64,000 nt of DNA from an uncultured delta proteobacterium (GTDB lineage Bacteria > Desulfobacterota > Desulfobulbia > Desulfobulbales > Desulfocapsaceae): assembly GCA_903875445.1 (NCBI GenBank), contig CAIQWD010000107.1, positions 1 to 64,000 on the forward strand, written 5' to 3'. This document shows positions 1 to 8,024 of this stretch, in pieces (the stretch's first letter is position 1; each line of letters begins with the position of its first letter). Both the position numbers and the translations under genes were made by a program. Below the pieces are notes generated by a model that was not told the origin of the DNA, searched no databases, and saw only the letters and a list, made by a program, of their open reading frames with translations.

Positions 1-111
1 GAAATGCCAAAGAAAAAGGAGGAAGAAGATATAGAAATTTACAACTACAAAAACAGGGAAGAAAATCAAACAGAGAAGAAAAGGCGCAACATAACTTTTC
101 TCGCAACATAA
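1..111 (+). CDS. Lys/Glu-rich reading frame at the left edge, possible C-terminal end of an upstream gene
   Basis: Frame 1 is open from the first base to a TAA at 109-111. It could be the tail of a gene that begins outside the window, or a 35-residue peptide starting at the ATG at position 4. The translation is rich in Lys, Glu and Asn and matches no family I know. There is no visible ribosome site for the internal ATG because the window starts there. The real nature cannot be decided without the upstream sequence. Confidence 0.2.
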   Translation, partial: EMPKKKEEEDIEIYNYKNREENQTEKKRRNITFLAT

Positions 112-225
112 TTTCTGATATGCCCATCCATGTCGCCGGCTACAAAACCTGTGAGTTTATCTTCTCTCTCGTTTCACAACCCGATTTGGTCAACGTGAGT
201 TAGGCAGTATATCTTCTTTCGACTA

Positions 226-972
226 TCAACCGATAGTTTCAATCCCCGCAAATTTCGGTTCATGCAGTGGGAGGATGATATCGGCCATATCCCTTACTTT
301 GATCATCATATTGTAGGCCTCATAGGTATTGATATGTGTCCCTGGTGGAATGACCTCCATTTCCATGGCCCTGATCTTGGCCGGCGGCTCAAAGTTTTCC
401 ATAATTACACAGAAACCAGTGATAGCAGCCGTTCCCTGCGCGGTATCGACAAAGACCGTCATCCCGCCAGGGGTGTGTATGGGCGTGTGCATAACGCGTA
501 TGCCTGGGAGGATCTCCCGATCTTCTCGTACGATCTCTATCTGATTGTTCTCCTCTATCTCCATGATAAAATCTTCCACATAGCGGAAATCGAGGGGATG
601 CGGGTTTTTGATGGAGACAAGTTCCTCTTCGCGGATAAAAAACCTGGCCTTGCTGCATTTGTAGTCATTTTCGCAGTGATCGGCATGGAGATGGGTGTGG
701 ATGACTATGTCGATATCTGCCGGAGTAAGATCGAATCGCGCCAGGCCTTCTTCGATGGTGGTGATCTTTCCTCCGATGGCCGCTTCTCTCTCGGCAGATT
801 GCACAGGATGCATTTCACCGGTATCTACTAAAATTTTCTTGTCTCCTCCTTCGAGGTACCAACTATAGATCGGAATGGTGAATGGAGTGCCATAGTCATG
901 CTGGTAGGTCATCATGCCTTTATCAAAGACTTTTGTACCTAAAACAATGGGATGGATTTTATAGGTGGTCAT
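226..972 (-). CDS. Metallo-beta-lactamase-fold hydrolase, N-acyl homoserine lactonase-like
   Basis: A 248-residue cytoplasmic protein with the dinuclear-zinc signature HTHLHADHC near residues 92-100 and a further His in HTPGG about 70 residues later. This pattern and length fit the AHL-lactonase-like branch of the metallo-beta-lactamase superfamily, which hydrolyses lactones or esters. The segment that usually supplies the bridging Asp (GD in AttM/AiiA-like enzymes) reads ITGFCVIMEN, so a canonical metal ligand seems absent or moved. I chose the ATG at 972 because GGAG lies 8 bases upstream; an upstream TTG at 978 is also in frame. It is monocistronic, with tRNA-Val on the other strand beyond its start. 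Substrate is unknown; quorum quenching is only one option. Confidence 0.88.
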   Translation of the reverse strand: MTTYKIHPIVLGTKVFDKGMMTYQHDYGTPFTIPIYSWYLEGGDKKILVDTGEMHPVQSAEREAAIGGKITTIEEGLARFDLTPADIDIVIHTHLHADHCENDYKCSKARFFIREEELVSIKNPHPLDFRYVEDFIMEIEENNQIEIVREDREILPGIRVMHTPIHTPGGMTVFVDTAQGTAAITGFCVIMENFEPPAKIRAMEMEVIPPGTHINTYEAYNMMIKVRDMADIILPLHEPKFAGIETIG

Positions 973-1186
973 GAACAATTCTCCCGGTTGATTGAATGCG
1001 GATACAGTTTTGCTTTATTGAAACGCTCTACTCGTAGGTTCACCTTCTTCCTAAATTTGCTTGTAAGCAACAATAACCGCCCCTTAATCCATAGCAAGTA
1101 AGATCTTCTCAACCTCTGGTTTGTTACCGAGCGGTCTTAAATCCCTTTGGAATGCCTTTTCGAAATGACAGCAACTGAAAATTCGC

Positions 1187-1216
1187 TTGATTTAACGTGT
1201 AATCTCCCTTTATATT
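1187..1216 (+). promoter_or_regulatory. Candidate sigma-70 promoter of tRNA-Val
   Basis: TTGATT at 1187-1192 and TATATT at 1211-1216 are separated by 18 bases and end 16 bases before the mature tRNA 5' end. This fits a housekeeping promoter with a short leader removed by RNase P. No other promoter is evident in the gap 973-1232. Confidence 0.5.
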
Positions 1217-1232
1217 TAAAAGATACTTTTCG

Positions 1233-1307
1233 GGGCGATTAACTCAGCGGGAGAGTGCCACCTTCACACGGTGGAAGTCACAGGTTCAAATCCTGTATCG
1301 CCCACCA
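1233..1307 (+). tRNA. tRNA-Val (anticodon CAC), CCA encoded
   Basis: The sequence folds into a full cloverleaf: a 7-bp acceptor stem (GGGCGAT with ATCGCCC), D stem ACTC/GAGT, anticodon stem CCACC/GGTGG with loop TTCACAC, and T stem ACAGG/CCTGT with loop TTCAAAT. Anticodon CAC reads GUG valine codons. The discriminator A is followed by an encoded CCA at 1305-1307. The gene stands alone, and the AT-rich stretch after it (to about 5.5 kb) resembles the kind of accessory DNA often found beside tRNA genes, but I found no duplicated 3' tRNA end that would mark an attachment site. Confidence 0.97.
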
Positions 1308-1401
1308 AATTTTTATCACTCACCAAACAGGAACCCGGCAGCGTTTAATTGATGCAATGCAGGCTGCTTCAACGTAAAGGTTTTCATGGAATCGGGTTAT
1401 T

Positions 1402-2010
1402 TCACTGCGATTTTTTCAGAACCTCTTTTATCGTTTTAACAAATTTGTGAAAAACTATCGTTTTCTTCCTTAACGAACGGTGACACAAATTATCAAACAT
1501 TTTTTCCCTTAATCCTCTTGAAATTTCAAGTTGGACTCCCTTTCCGCTCCTGCATCGATTGCAAATGTTCTCTGGTTTCATTCCTCGAAGTCCTGGGACT
1601 TCACTCACCACTGCATTAAACTCTGCCATCCTTAAGGCATGCATTATTTCCAGCTTGAGTTCCTGATTTTTTCCGCCAATTTGAACAAGTTCCGTTTTTT
1701 CTTGAGATCCGTGAATCGAAAGGACAATAAGGGCATTTTGCACAGCCTTTAAGGCTAACTCTTCGTCAAATGTGTTACTGCTTATGTGTAATATTTTGTT
1801 CCCCGTTTTTTTCAAACCTTTGAATGCATAAAACGAGTGATCGCACCCAGCTATCGCATCTGCGATATCAATAGTGCCAGGCTCTATGCCTCCCCCATGG
1901 GGGGCAATTATAGCAAATTGAGAATCAACTCCACGATAGAAGATCGTGTAGTCTTGATCCATTCTTTCGTTTTGTCGTAATTCACCAAAATTTGTATAGT
2001 GACCTACCAT
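1402..2010 (-). CDS. Poly-gamma-glutamate hydrolase family protein (phage PghP-like)
   Basis: This 202-residue protein carries the motifs of the PghP/YmaC/YoqZ-type family (PF05908 as I recall it): HGGGIE near residue 37 and IHGSQ near residue 99 as likely zinc-binding histidines, and GVQLEIS near residue 162. Family members are zinc-dependent amidases that cut gamma-linked polyglutamate, and many are carried by Bacillus phages. There is no signal peptide, so it acts in the cytoplasm or needs lysis for release. No clear ribosome site precedes the ATG at 2010; the Met 16 codons in is an alternative. The AT-rich composition and phage association suggest transfer. Whether the substrate here is polyglutamate is not shown. 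Confidence 0.8.
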   Translation of the reverse strand: MVGHYTNFGELRQNERMDQDYTIFYRGVDSQFAIIAPHGGGIEPGTIDIADAIAGCDHSFYAFKGLKKTGNKILHISSNTFDEELALKAVQNALIVLSIHGSQEKTELVQIGGKNQELKLEIMHALRMAEFNAVVSEVPGLRGMKPENICNRCRSGKGVQLEISRGLREKMFDNLCHRSLRKKTIVFHKFVKTIKEVLKKSQ

Positions 2011-2092
2011 AATTTGAGCATATGTGTCGTGTCCAGGGTTCTGAAAATATCTTCCCTAAGTATCAATGCGGTATCATGAGAGATGCAGCATC

Positions 2093-2641
2093 TCATACCA
2101 ACCGCTCCACTTGACACAAGATGTCAATGCAGGCAATGCAAAAATCAGGAAGGTCATCAGGCTTTCGGCTAGAAACAAAATTCCGATCGACGACGACGGA
2201 TGCATTTTCCCATATCGCACCTGCGTTGATTAAATCATCTTTTATTCCTAGTGATCCAGTTACATGGACATTTTTATAGACTCCCGCAGATATGGGCATC
2301 CATCCTCCATGACAGATTGCCGCAATCAGTTTGCCACCATCATTAAAGTCACGGATTAGCTGCAGGACCTTAGGATCACGTCGAAGTTTGTCCGGCATAA
2401 ACCCGCCCGGACAGAGCAGTCCATCGAAGTCAATGGCATTCATATCGTCAATCGCGACATCCGACCTGCATGGGTAACCATTTTTACCTCTATAGACGAT
2501 ATCAGCAGCTGGACCCGCCACTACAACTTTAGCACCAGCCTCGATAAATCGGAGTTTAGGGTACCAAAGTTCCAGATCTTCATAGATATCACCGACGAAA
2601 CTTAGGATATTCACGCCTGCCAGAGGTTTATGGTCTATCAT
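2093..2641 (-). CDS. DJ-1/PfpI family protein
   Basis: A 182-residue protein of the glutamine amidotransferase-like DJ-1/PfpI superfamily. The nucleophile elbow reads AAICHGGW near residues 107-114, with the reactive Cys followed by His as in PfpI-type proteases and glyoxalase III/deglycase members. The conserved acidic residue expected early in the fold is plausibly the Glu in the YEDLELWYP segment. The start at 2641 has AAGGA six bases upstream. It stands alone between the PGA hydrolase and an intergenic inverted repeat. Possible activities include general stress, deglycation or peptidase functions; the sequence does not separate them. Confidence 0.92.
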   Translation of the reverse strand: MIDHKPLAGVNILSFVGDIYEDLELWYPKLRFIEAGAKVVVAGPAADIVYRGKNGYPCRSDVAIDDMNAIDFDGLLCPGGFMPDKLRRDPKVLQLIRDFNDGGKLIAAICHGGWMPISAGVYKNVHVTGSLGIKDDLINAGAIWENASVVVDRNFVSSRKPDDLPDFCIACIDILCQVERLV

Positions 2642-2795
2642 GTTTATTCCTTGTCATATGATTGTTCAGGGATAGATCTTAATTGGATTGTACATAGTTT
2701 CTATTCTGGGAATACAGCAGGTTGCAATTGAAAGGATATGTTGACTCAGAATAATAGATATGGCTCCTTTTTGAGTCAATTTATTCTATGCTAAA

Positions 2796-2828
2796 ACATT
2801 AGACAAAATGAATTATTATGTCTAATGT
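2796..2828. repeat. 10-bp perfect inverted repeat with 13-base spacer
   Basis: ACATTAGACA at 2796-2805 is the exact reverse complement of TGTCTAATGT at 2819-2828. It lies in the 251-base gap between the DJ-1 gene and the unknown membrane-protein gene, both on the minus strand. The left arm and the bases after it (16 bp, 2796-2811) recur at 5310-5325. It may be an operator, a recombination site or the relic of a small mobile element. There is no T-run for a terminator on either strand. Confidence 0.5.
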
Positions 2829-2892
2829 CGTTTTTAGAAACAAACATGACCAGCTCTTCTTAAAAAAGTATTTGGTGAAGTGTCCATTTTTT

Positions 2893-3513
2893 TCACTCAG
2901 GAGGCTTATTGAGAAATCCAACATGGACCCAATGAATCCCGATTCCCATCAGATATATTGCGATCATAGGAACCGACCAGACTAGCAATCCTAACAATAT
3001 CGTTTGAAGCCGTGATCGCGTCTGCTGTTCCGTGAGATGGGACTTATACTTCTGATTAATTGCATCATATTCCTCAAACAACAATTTATCAAAAATGTCT
3101 GGCTTCTGATCCGTTGCTTTTATTGCTTGCTTTTGCAAGTATTCCAGGGTTTGGGTACTGACTTTTGCTAGGTTGCCGTCTTTTATATTTTCCAGGTCAG
3201 CAGTGGATATTTTGCTATAGTCAATACCTTTCTCGGTGGAGGATAAATCAAACCCACCAGATCGATCAGGCCTGAAGTTAATGATTTCTTCGTCCGATGC
3301 ATTCCCAAATCGTCGTTGACGATATTCAGCCGTGGATTCACTTTGTCCGTGAGACTTCTTAAGGATATCAATTTTCTCTTTTACCCACCGAGAGTTAATT
3401 TCCGATTTTTTCTCAGGCAACGCATTAATAGTGAATATAAGCACAAGGATTGCCCAAACTATTGAAAACATCACCCATAAGCGTTGCCATCCGTTCAAAT
3501 TATTGATATGCAT
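2893..3513 (-). CDS. Unknown protein with N- and C-terminal membrane helices
   Basis: I do not recognise this 206-residue protein. A hydrophobic helix occupies about residues 11-31 and a second lies near 170-195, leaving a hydrophilic, largely charged middle of about 135 residues rich in Lys, Glu and Asp that may be helical. Two helices would put both ends on the same side of the membrane. The start is well supported by AAGGAGG seven bases before the ATG at 3513. It lies in the AT-rich stretch with other orphan genes, so recent acquisition is likely. No function can be assigned. Confidence 0.75.
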   Translation of the reverse strand: MHINNLNGWQRLWVMFSIVWAILVLIFTINALPEKKSEINSRWVKEKIDILKKSHGQSESTAEYRQRRFGNASDEEIINFRPDRSGGFDLSSTEKGIDYSKISTADLENIKDGNLAKVSTQTLEYLQKQAIKATDQKPDIFDKLLFEEYDAINQKYKSHLTEQQTRSRLQTILLGLLVWSVPMIAIYLMGIGIHWVHVGFLNKPPE

Positions 3514-3592
3514 TTATTCGCCTCCTTTTCTTGGGAGTATAACTTTAATTACCCACCGTTTCGGGGGGCATAATTTCCTTTAGGTAAAACAG

Positions 3593-4267
3593 TTAATCTT
3601 GTAACGAGCAGATTGATCTACAATCTGCGAGTTTTAACGTTATATGGTCCTCAAGACCATGGTCCAGATGGTAAATCGGTGGGTTAAGTGTAGGCACTAA
3701 TTTAATTTTATTTTTGTCATCAGTGACTTCCCTTCTGTCGAATCTGCATTTTAATACGTATCGGTATTCCTTTTCTTCCTCAAAACTGTTATTTCCATTA
3801 TTCTTTGGTTTCTGTGAAAAGACGGGGGGAGGCGTAAAATATGGATTAGGTTCTTGTATATCATCTTTGTTACAATAAATTACGCGTGTTAATACAGCTG
3901 GATGGTTGTTGTCTTCAAAGGACAGTCGATGATTTTGCCACACGACATTAATCCATTCTAGTAACGAAGAGGGATCACTTATTTTGACAACAAATTGACC
4001 AAACTTTTCTTTCATTTTATCAATATCCACATCTGGGCCTGATGCACACAAAATGTAGTGCTCATGTATGGAAACTGTTGTCTGCGTAATATTACTATAC
4101 TTAATCCTTTGTAATCCTTCTGCCTTATCACCACGATTTTCTTCACAATTTCTGCAATATTTGAGAGATGGCAACCGTATATCTCCATTAATAAAGCAGA
4201 GAGCGTGGTCTCTTTTTTCGAAGAAACGGAAAAGATGCAATGGTATTTCGTTCATGATATTTTGCAT
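3593..4267 (-). CDS. Unknown protein, faintly DUF2971-like
   Basis: A 224-residue soluble protein. Its N-terminus (LFRFF near residue 12, then IRLPSLKYCRNCEENRGD) recalls the opening of DUF2971-type proteins, in which an Arg/Phe-rich start precedes a small loop, but the match is weak and from memory. Two Cys in the CRNC context could bind metal. The ATG at 4267 has no good ribosome site; a Met four codons in is an alternative. It is divergent from the lipoprotein gene with 39 bases between starts. The base composition is AT-rich like its neighbours. Confidence 0.7.
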   Translation of the reverse strand: MQNIMNEIPLHLFRFFEKRDHALCFINGDIRLPSLKYCRNCEENRGDKAEGLQRIKYSNITQTTVSIHEHYILCASGPDVDIDKMKEKFGQFVVKISDPSSLLEWINVVWQNHRLSFEDNNHPAVLTRVIYCNKDDIQEPNPYFTPPPVFSQKPKNNGNNSFEEEKEYRYVLKCRFDRREVTDDKNKIKLVPTLNPPIYHLDHGLEDHITLKLADCRSICSLQD

Positions 4268-4306
4268 TCTCGTAGGTTTACCTCTGAAGACAAAAGGAGT
4301 TTAACT

Positions 4307-4648
4307 ATGCGCTATTTTTCAGTTATGTTTTTTCTTGTTCTTTTGTTTGGATGTAAAGAATCATCAGACTTCACAAGTAACCAATATCAAATGTCAATCG
4401 CCCCTTCAGGGAAGATATACTTACTTAATCAAACAACAGGCGAAATCGCGGAAATCAAGAGCTGGGGGAAAGATCCATTCTCCCCGAAACACGTGACCAA
4501 CAAAGACATAACACATGGATTAAAAACCGCAAGTAACCAATATCAAATGTCAATTGCCCCTTCAGGGAAGATATACTTACTTAATCAAATAACAGGCGTT
4601 ATCGAGGAAATTTCCGAGAGTCCAACCGATACTGATCAAAAAAAATAA
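4307..4648 (+). CDS. Small lipoprotein with two 52-residue repeats
   Basis: A 113-residue protein. Residues 1-16 form a lipoprotein signal ending in a lipobox (LLFGC), so the mature protein should be a lipid-anchored 98-residue product starting at Cys16. The rest is built from two units that each begin SNQYQMSIAPSGKIYLLNQ and continue with TG-[EV]-I-[AE]-EI, offset by 52 residues. The SGKIYLLN.TTGEI pattern resembles a single beta-propeller blade or Trp/PQQ-type strand unit, but two blades are too few for a propeller. I chose the ATG at 4307 because AGGAG lies 7 bases upstream and the signal starts there; the frame is open further upstream. Confidence 0.8.
   Translation: MRYFSVMFFLVLLFGCKESSDFTSNQYQMSIAPSGKIYLLNQTTGEIAEIKSWGKDPFSPKHVTNKDITHGLKTASNQYQMSIAPSGKIYLLNQITGVIEEISESPTDTDQKK
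4374..4598. repeat. Intragenic direct repeat of about 69 bp (4374-4442 and 4530-4598)
   Basis: Two copies 156 bases apart, both inside the lipoprotein gene and in the same frame, differ at only two positions over about 69 bases. Both differences are transitions. Near-identity at the DNA level points to a recent duplication or ongoing gene conversion rather than an old protein repeat, and suggests that copy number can change. Confidence 0.85.
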
Positions 4649-4837
4649 TGTCTTTGATAAGGTGAAAAATCCAAAAAACATTCCATCAAAATGGTCCCTG
4701 CATGGGCGGCATACTATCTTGGAGAGATTATACGTTCACCAATCCGGCACGGTTCGAAAGTTGTGGCGGTAATGTTCTTTTTCTATTTCAAAGTGGTGGA
4801 TGAGGTGGAAAAGCAAGGCAGCGTTAATTTGTCGTTA

Positions 4838-5077
4838 CTACTCAACTTCCTTTAGAATATATTTCCTGTCAACGATATCTTGAGCCTCTCTTAATATTAA
4901 CGCACAAGATTTATCGTTTTTACGGAAACAAGTAGGCCTTTTGCCTTTGCGAAGCTCAGTTTCGAGTATCGGCACGACAGTGATCTTTTCTAAACCCCGA
5001 TCACTTGTTATCTTGTCTGCTTCCTCTTGGATTTTTTTATAATAGTCATCCACTGTAATTTCGGTTTTTCCTTGCAT
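4838..5077 (-). CDS. Small unknown charged protein
   Basis: A 79-residue protein, strongly charged and without a membrane segment. It has two Cys in a TCFRKNDKSC context near residues 49-58. A good ribosome site (AAGGGGG, 4-5 bases before the ATG at 5077) supports translation. I do not recognise a family. Its AT-rich codon use matches the neighbouring orphan genes. A lone small protein in accessory DNA could be anything from an antitoxin-like partner to a remnant; no toxin gene is adjacent. Confidence 0.55.
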   Translation of the reverse strand: MQGKTEITVDDYYKKIQEEADKITSDRGLEKITVVPILETELRKGKRPTCFRKNDKSCALILREAQDIVDRKYILKEVE

Positions 5078-5536
5078 AAAACCCCCTTGTTTTTTTTGCC
5101 TAAAATAATTCGGTAGAAATCCATCATATTATAAAGAAGTTTTTAAAAAACGCCTATTTCTTTTTGTCATGCTACGGGGGTGCGGCAATACATCACGGCC
5201 AGCCATGCAAAGGGCTACACAAAAACTCAGACAAAATAGATTATTCTGTCCCATGTTTCAAAAACCACCATTGAAATTTCAAGGGCTTATCTGCCATTTG
5301 AATAGCTCAACATTAGACAAAATGATGGACGGCAAAAACGCAACATTCTCTATACATAACAAAACTGGTCACCTTCCATAGTCAAGATCCAAAAAATCAT
5401 AACCCGAAAGTCAGGGAACAGGCATAGGATGTTTTCTGAACATTACAGGTTATTGATCTACTGGAATTATTCTTTCAACGAAAAGCTGCTTCAAGTCATG
5501 GTCGATTAACGATATCATCTTAGACTCGCATCCCAG
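5078..5536. other. Gene-free AT-rich gap
   Basis: No convincing gene lies here; the one frame on the plus strand (5169-5381) lacks a ribosome site and any family resemblance. Two repeats link it to other gaps: 5145-5165 (21 bases) is identical to 25410-25430, and 5310-5325 (16 bases) is identical to 2796-2811. The gap marks the boundary between AT-rich accessory DNA on the left and GC-rich DNA on the right. Confidence 0.6.
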
Positions 5537-6769
5537 TCAGGACTGCCCTTCTCTATCCGGGATTAGCCGCCGCCAGCCATGCAAGCCCCAGACAAGCGAC
5601 AACAAGCCTAACACGGTTAATGCCGACGAGGTCCAGGCAACCGCAGTAATCCCGCCAACCTGCCATAACCAGCCGCCAAGAAGCACCCCGACCATCCGGC
5701 CGACTCCGGAGCTGGCGTAGAAACCGGCCATCATCGTCGCCCTGGCGCCGGGCAGCAGTTCGGTACTGAGGGAAAAACTGGTGACGATGGTGAATTCAGA
5801 GGCGAAAAATATCAAGAACAGCCCAACCATCGCCAGCGGCAGGGACCTCCCGAGAAAGGGCAGCAACAGATAGGCGAGGCTTGCCAGGCAGAGCCCGAGA
5901 ATAATCGCCCTCTTCAGGCCCAACCGGTCGGCAAAGATCGCCGTCATCGATTCTCCGAGCAGTTCCGCTGCACCGATGGCCGCAGTGCCGAAACCGAGGG
6001 TGACGATACTGGTGAGAAAGGCCTGTTCGAACCAGGCGCCGTAGACGATGAAGAGACTGTCATTGGCGATGCTAATCCAAAAGCCGAACAGCAGCATGCC
6101 GACCGCCGGGCGTACCCGGATGAGCTGCGGCAGGGAGGCAAAGGGTGACACCCGGCCTTGTCCCGTAGCCTGGCCGGGATGATCGGCCGGGATAATGTGG
6201 CTGATGGTCAGCCAGCTGATCCCTCCGAGCAGGGTGAAAATCCAAAAGGAACTGGTCAGGCCGAAATGCTCGATGAGCAGGCCGAGGGCCGGAATTCCCA
6301 GGAGCGTCGAACCGGCCCAAGCCATTTCCACCGCCCCGATAACCCGGCCGCGCCGCTCGAAAGGCACTTTGCTGCCGATAAAGGCCTGAATCGCCGGATC
6401 AAAGACAATTTTCCCAAGACTTGCCACCAGCAGCCCGAGAAAAATCCACCAATAGCCCGGCGCGAGACCGCACAGCAGCATGCCGACGGCCAACATCCCG
6501 AGGCCTGCGCGCATCATCGCCCGGTAGCCGAAGCGGTCGGCCAGCGGCCCGCTGAAAAGTCCGAGCAGAGAGGCTATCTGGCAGGTTGCGAGAATGGCGG
6601 TGATAGCCGCCAGGGGCACATCAAGGCTCCGGCTGAAGGCCGGGGCAAAAGGATAAACAAAGCGCCGCCCGGTGTTGAGCAGCAGCCGAAAAAACATCAC
6701 CGCAACTATCTGGCGGATCAGGGGCGCCGGTTTTTTCTCGGCGGAATTCGGACAACTTGTTAAACGCAC
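5537..6769 (-). CDS. Major facilitator superfamily transporter
   Basis: A 410-residue inner-membrane protein with about 12 hydrophobic helices in two six-helix halves. The loop between helices 2 and 3 reads GPLADRFGYRAMM, the MFS signature (GxxxDRxGRR type), and a related copy (ADRLGLKRA) follows helix 8. This is the drug:H+ antiporter/uptake type of single-polypeptide carrier; substrate unknown. The start is a GTG at 6769 with AGGA seven bases upstream. It is divergent from the transglutaminase-like gene, with about 196 bases between starts that must hold both promoters. The GC-rich codon use contrasts with the genes to its left. Confidence 0.93.
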   Translation of the reverse strand: MRLTSCPNSAEKKPAPLIRQIVAVMFFRLLLNTGRRFVYPFAPAFSRSLDVPLAAITAILATCQIASLLGLFSGPLADRFGYRAMMRAGLGMLAVGMLLCGLAPGYWWIFLGLLVASLGKIVFDPAIQAFIGSKVPFERRGRVIGAVEMAWAGSTLLGIPALGLLIEHFGLTSSFWIFTLLGGISWLTISHIIPADHPGQATGQGRVSPFASLPQLIRVRPAVGMLLFGFWISIANDSLFIVYGAWFEQAFLTSIVTLGFGTAAIGAAELLGESMTAIFADRLGLKRAIILGLCLASLAYLLLPFLGRSLPLAMVGLFLIFFASEFTIVTSFSLSTELLPGARATMMAGFYASSGVGRMVGVLLGGWLWQVGGITAVAWTSSALTVLGLLSLVWGLHGWRRLIPDREGQS

Positions 6770-6965
6770 GGCACCATCCTTTTTCTAAGCCCGACACAGG
6801 GGACTCTTTGAATGCAGGGGGTCTTGCCACCCCAGAGTGTAGTATCGAAAAAGCGAGTCGACAAGAGAGCCATCGACAGGTTTTTCCAATTTGACATGTG
6901 CCCTTGTCCGTGTCAAAGATCAAGGTCCCTGATCTTAATAATTTTTTGCAGTTGGAGGCAGTCCC

Positions 6966-7982
6966 ATGAAAAAAGTGTTGTCGATTCTTGTCGTTCTCAT
7001 CCTCACCCAGATGACTTCCCTAGCCCTTGCGGCGCAAAGCCGTTCAGGTATTGTCACCCTGACCGTCGATCTCTCCGCCCAGGCGGCAGGCGAAGAGGCC
7101 AGGCTGTGGATTCCCTATCCGCTTTCCGATGCGCAGCAAGTGATCTCGGATATCAAAGTCAGCGGCGATTTTGCCTCTTCCGGGGTATATACCGATCGCC
7201 GTTTCGGCACCGCGATTCTCTACGCCGAGTGGCCGAAAGAGGTGAAAAGCCGGACGCTCACCTTCTCCTTTGCGGTGGAACGCCAGGAAATTCGCCAGAC
7301 CGGCCTGCCGACCGTCGAACCCGCCTGGAATCCGGCCGACTATGCCGAATATCTGCAACCCACCAGCCTCGGTCCCCTCGATGGCGAGGTAAAGAAACTG
7401 GCGGAATCGATTACCGCAAAGAAAAAAACCGTCCTGGAAAAGGCCAGGGCCATCTATGACTGGACCGTCGACAACATGTACCGCAATCCCGACACCCTCG
7501 GCTGCGGCAAGGGCGATGTCTGCCTGCTGCTGAAAAACCCCGGCGGGAAATGCACCGACATCTCCTCGGTGTACATTGCCCTGTGCCGCGCCGCAGGCGT
7601 CCCGGCCCGTGAGATATTCAGCATCCGGCTGGGCAAGAAGGCCGAAGAAGACATCACCACCTGGCAACACTGCTGGGCCGAATTTTTCCTGCCCGGCTAC
7701 GGCTGGGTAAGTGTCGATCCCGCCGATGTGCGCAAGGCCATGCTCACCGAGAAGCTCGACCTGGATAGCCCGAAGACCAAGGAGTATCGTGAGTTTTTCT
7801 GGGGCGGCATCGATCCTTACCGGGTGGCCATCGCCCGGGGACGCGACCTGGTGCTCAACCCGCCGCAATCCGGCCAGCCCCTCAATACTTTCGGCTATCC
7901 CTATGCCGAGGTGGGTGGCAAAGCCGTGGATTTTTACAATCCACAAGAGTTCGTCTACAGCTACACCTTCAAGGAAAAATAA
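6966..7982 (+). CDS. Secreted transglutaminase-like domain protein
   Basis: A 338-residue protein with a Sec signal peptide (about residues 1-22, cut near ALA-AQS). Residues about 140-260 form a transglutaminase-like core with a complete triad: Cys196 in GGKCTDIS, His235 in WQHCWAEF and Asp251 in SVDPAD. Bacterial members act in the periplasm as cysteine peptidases or amide-forming enzymes. A region rich in beta strands (about residues 25-120) precedes the core. GGAGG before the ATG at 6966 supports the start. The gene converges on the giant protein gene 8025-12062, which has a second candidate triad of the same type. Substrate unknown. Confidence 0.9.
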   Translation: MKKVLSILVVLILTQMTSLALAAQSRSGIVTLTVDLSAQAAGEEARLWIPYPLSDAQQVISDIKVSGDFASSGVYTDRRFGTAILYAEWPKEVKSRTLTFSFAVERQEIRQTGLPTVEPAWNPADYAEYLQPTSLGPLDGEVKKLAESITAKKKTVLEKARAIYDWTVDNMYRNPDTLGCGKGDVCLLLKNPGGKCTDISSVYIALCRAAGVPAREIFSIRLGKKAEEDITTWQHCWAEFFLPGYGWVSVDPADVRKAMLTEKLDLDSPKTKEYREFFWGGIDPYRVAIARGRDLVLNPPQSGQPLNTFGYPYAEVGGKAVDFYNPQEFVYSYTFKEK

Positions 7983-8024
7983 ATTCGCAACCGGCAGCAG
8001 CAGGACTGAAGAATCAAGCCCTGC

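Noticed and set aside
5169-5381. 70-codon frame on the plus strand
   Set aside because: No ribosome site, no family and a composition unlike coding DNA; it overlaps repeats in a gap.
1233-5536. tRNA-Val as an attachment site of an integrated element
   Set aside because: I found no second copy of the tRNA 3' end and no integrase gene in the window; the AT-rich block is noted without this claim.
7044-7946. 300-codon frame on the minus strand opposite the secreted transglutaminase-like gene
   Set aside because: It is antisense to an intact catalytic triad and signal peptide; it is a shadow of codon bias.
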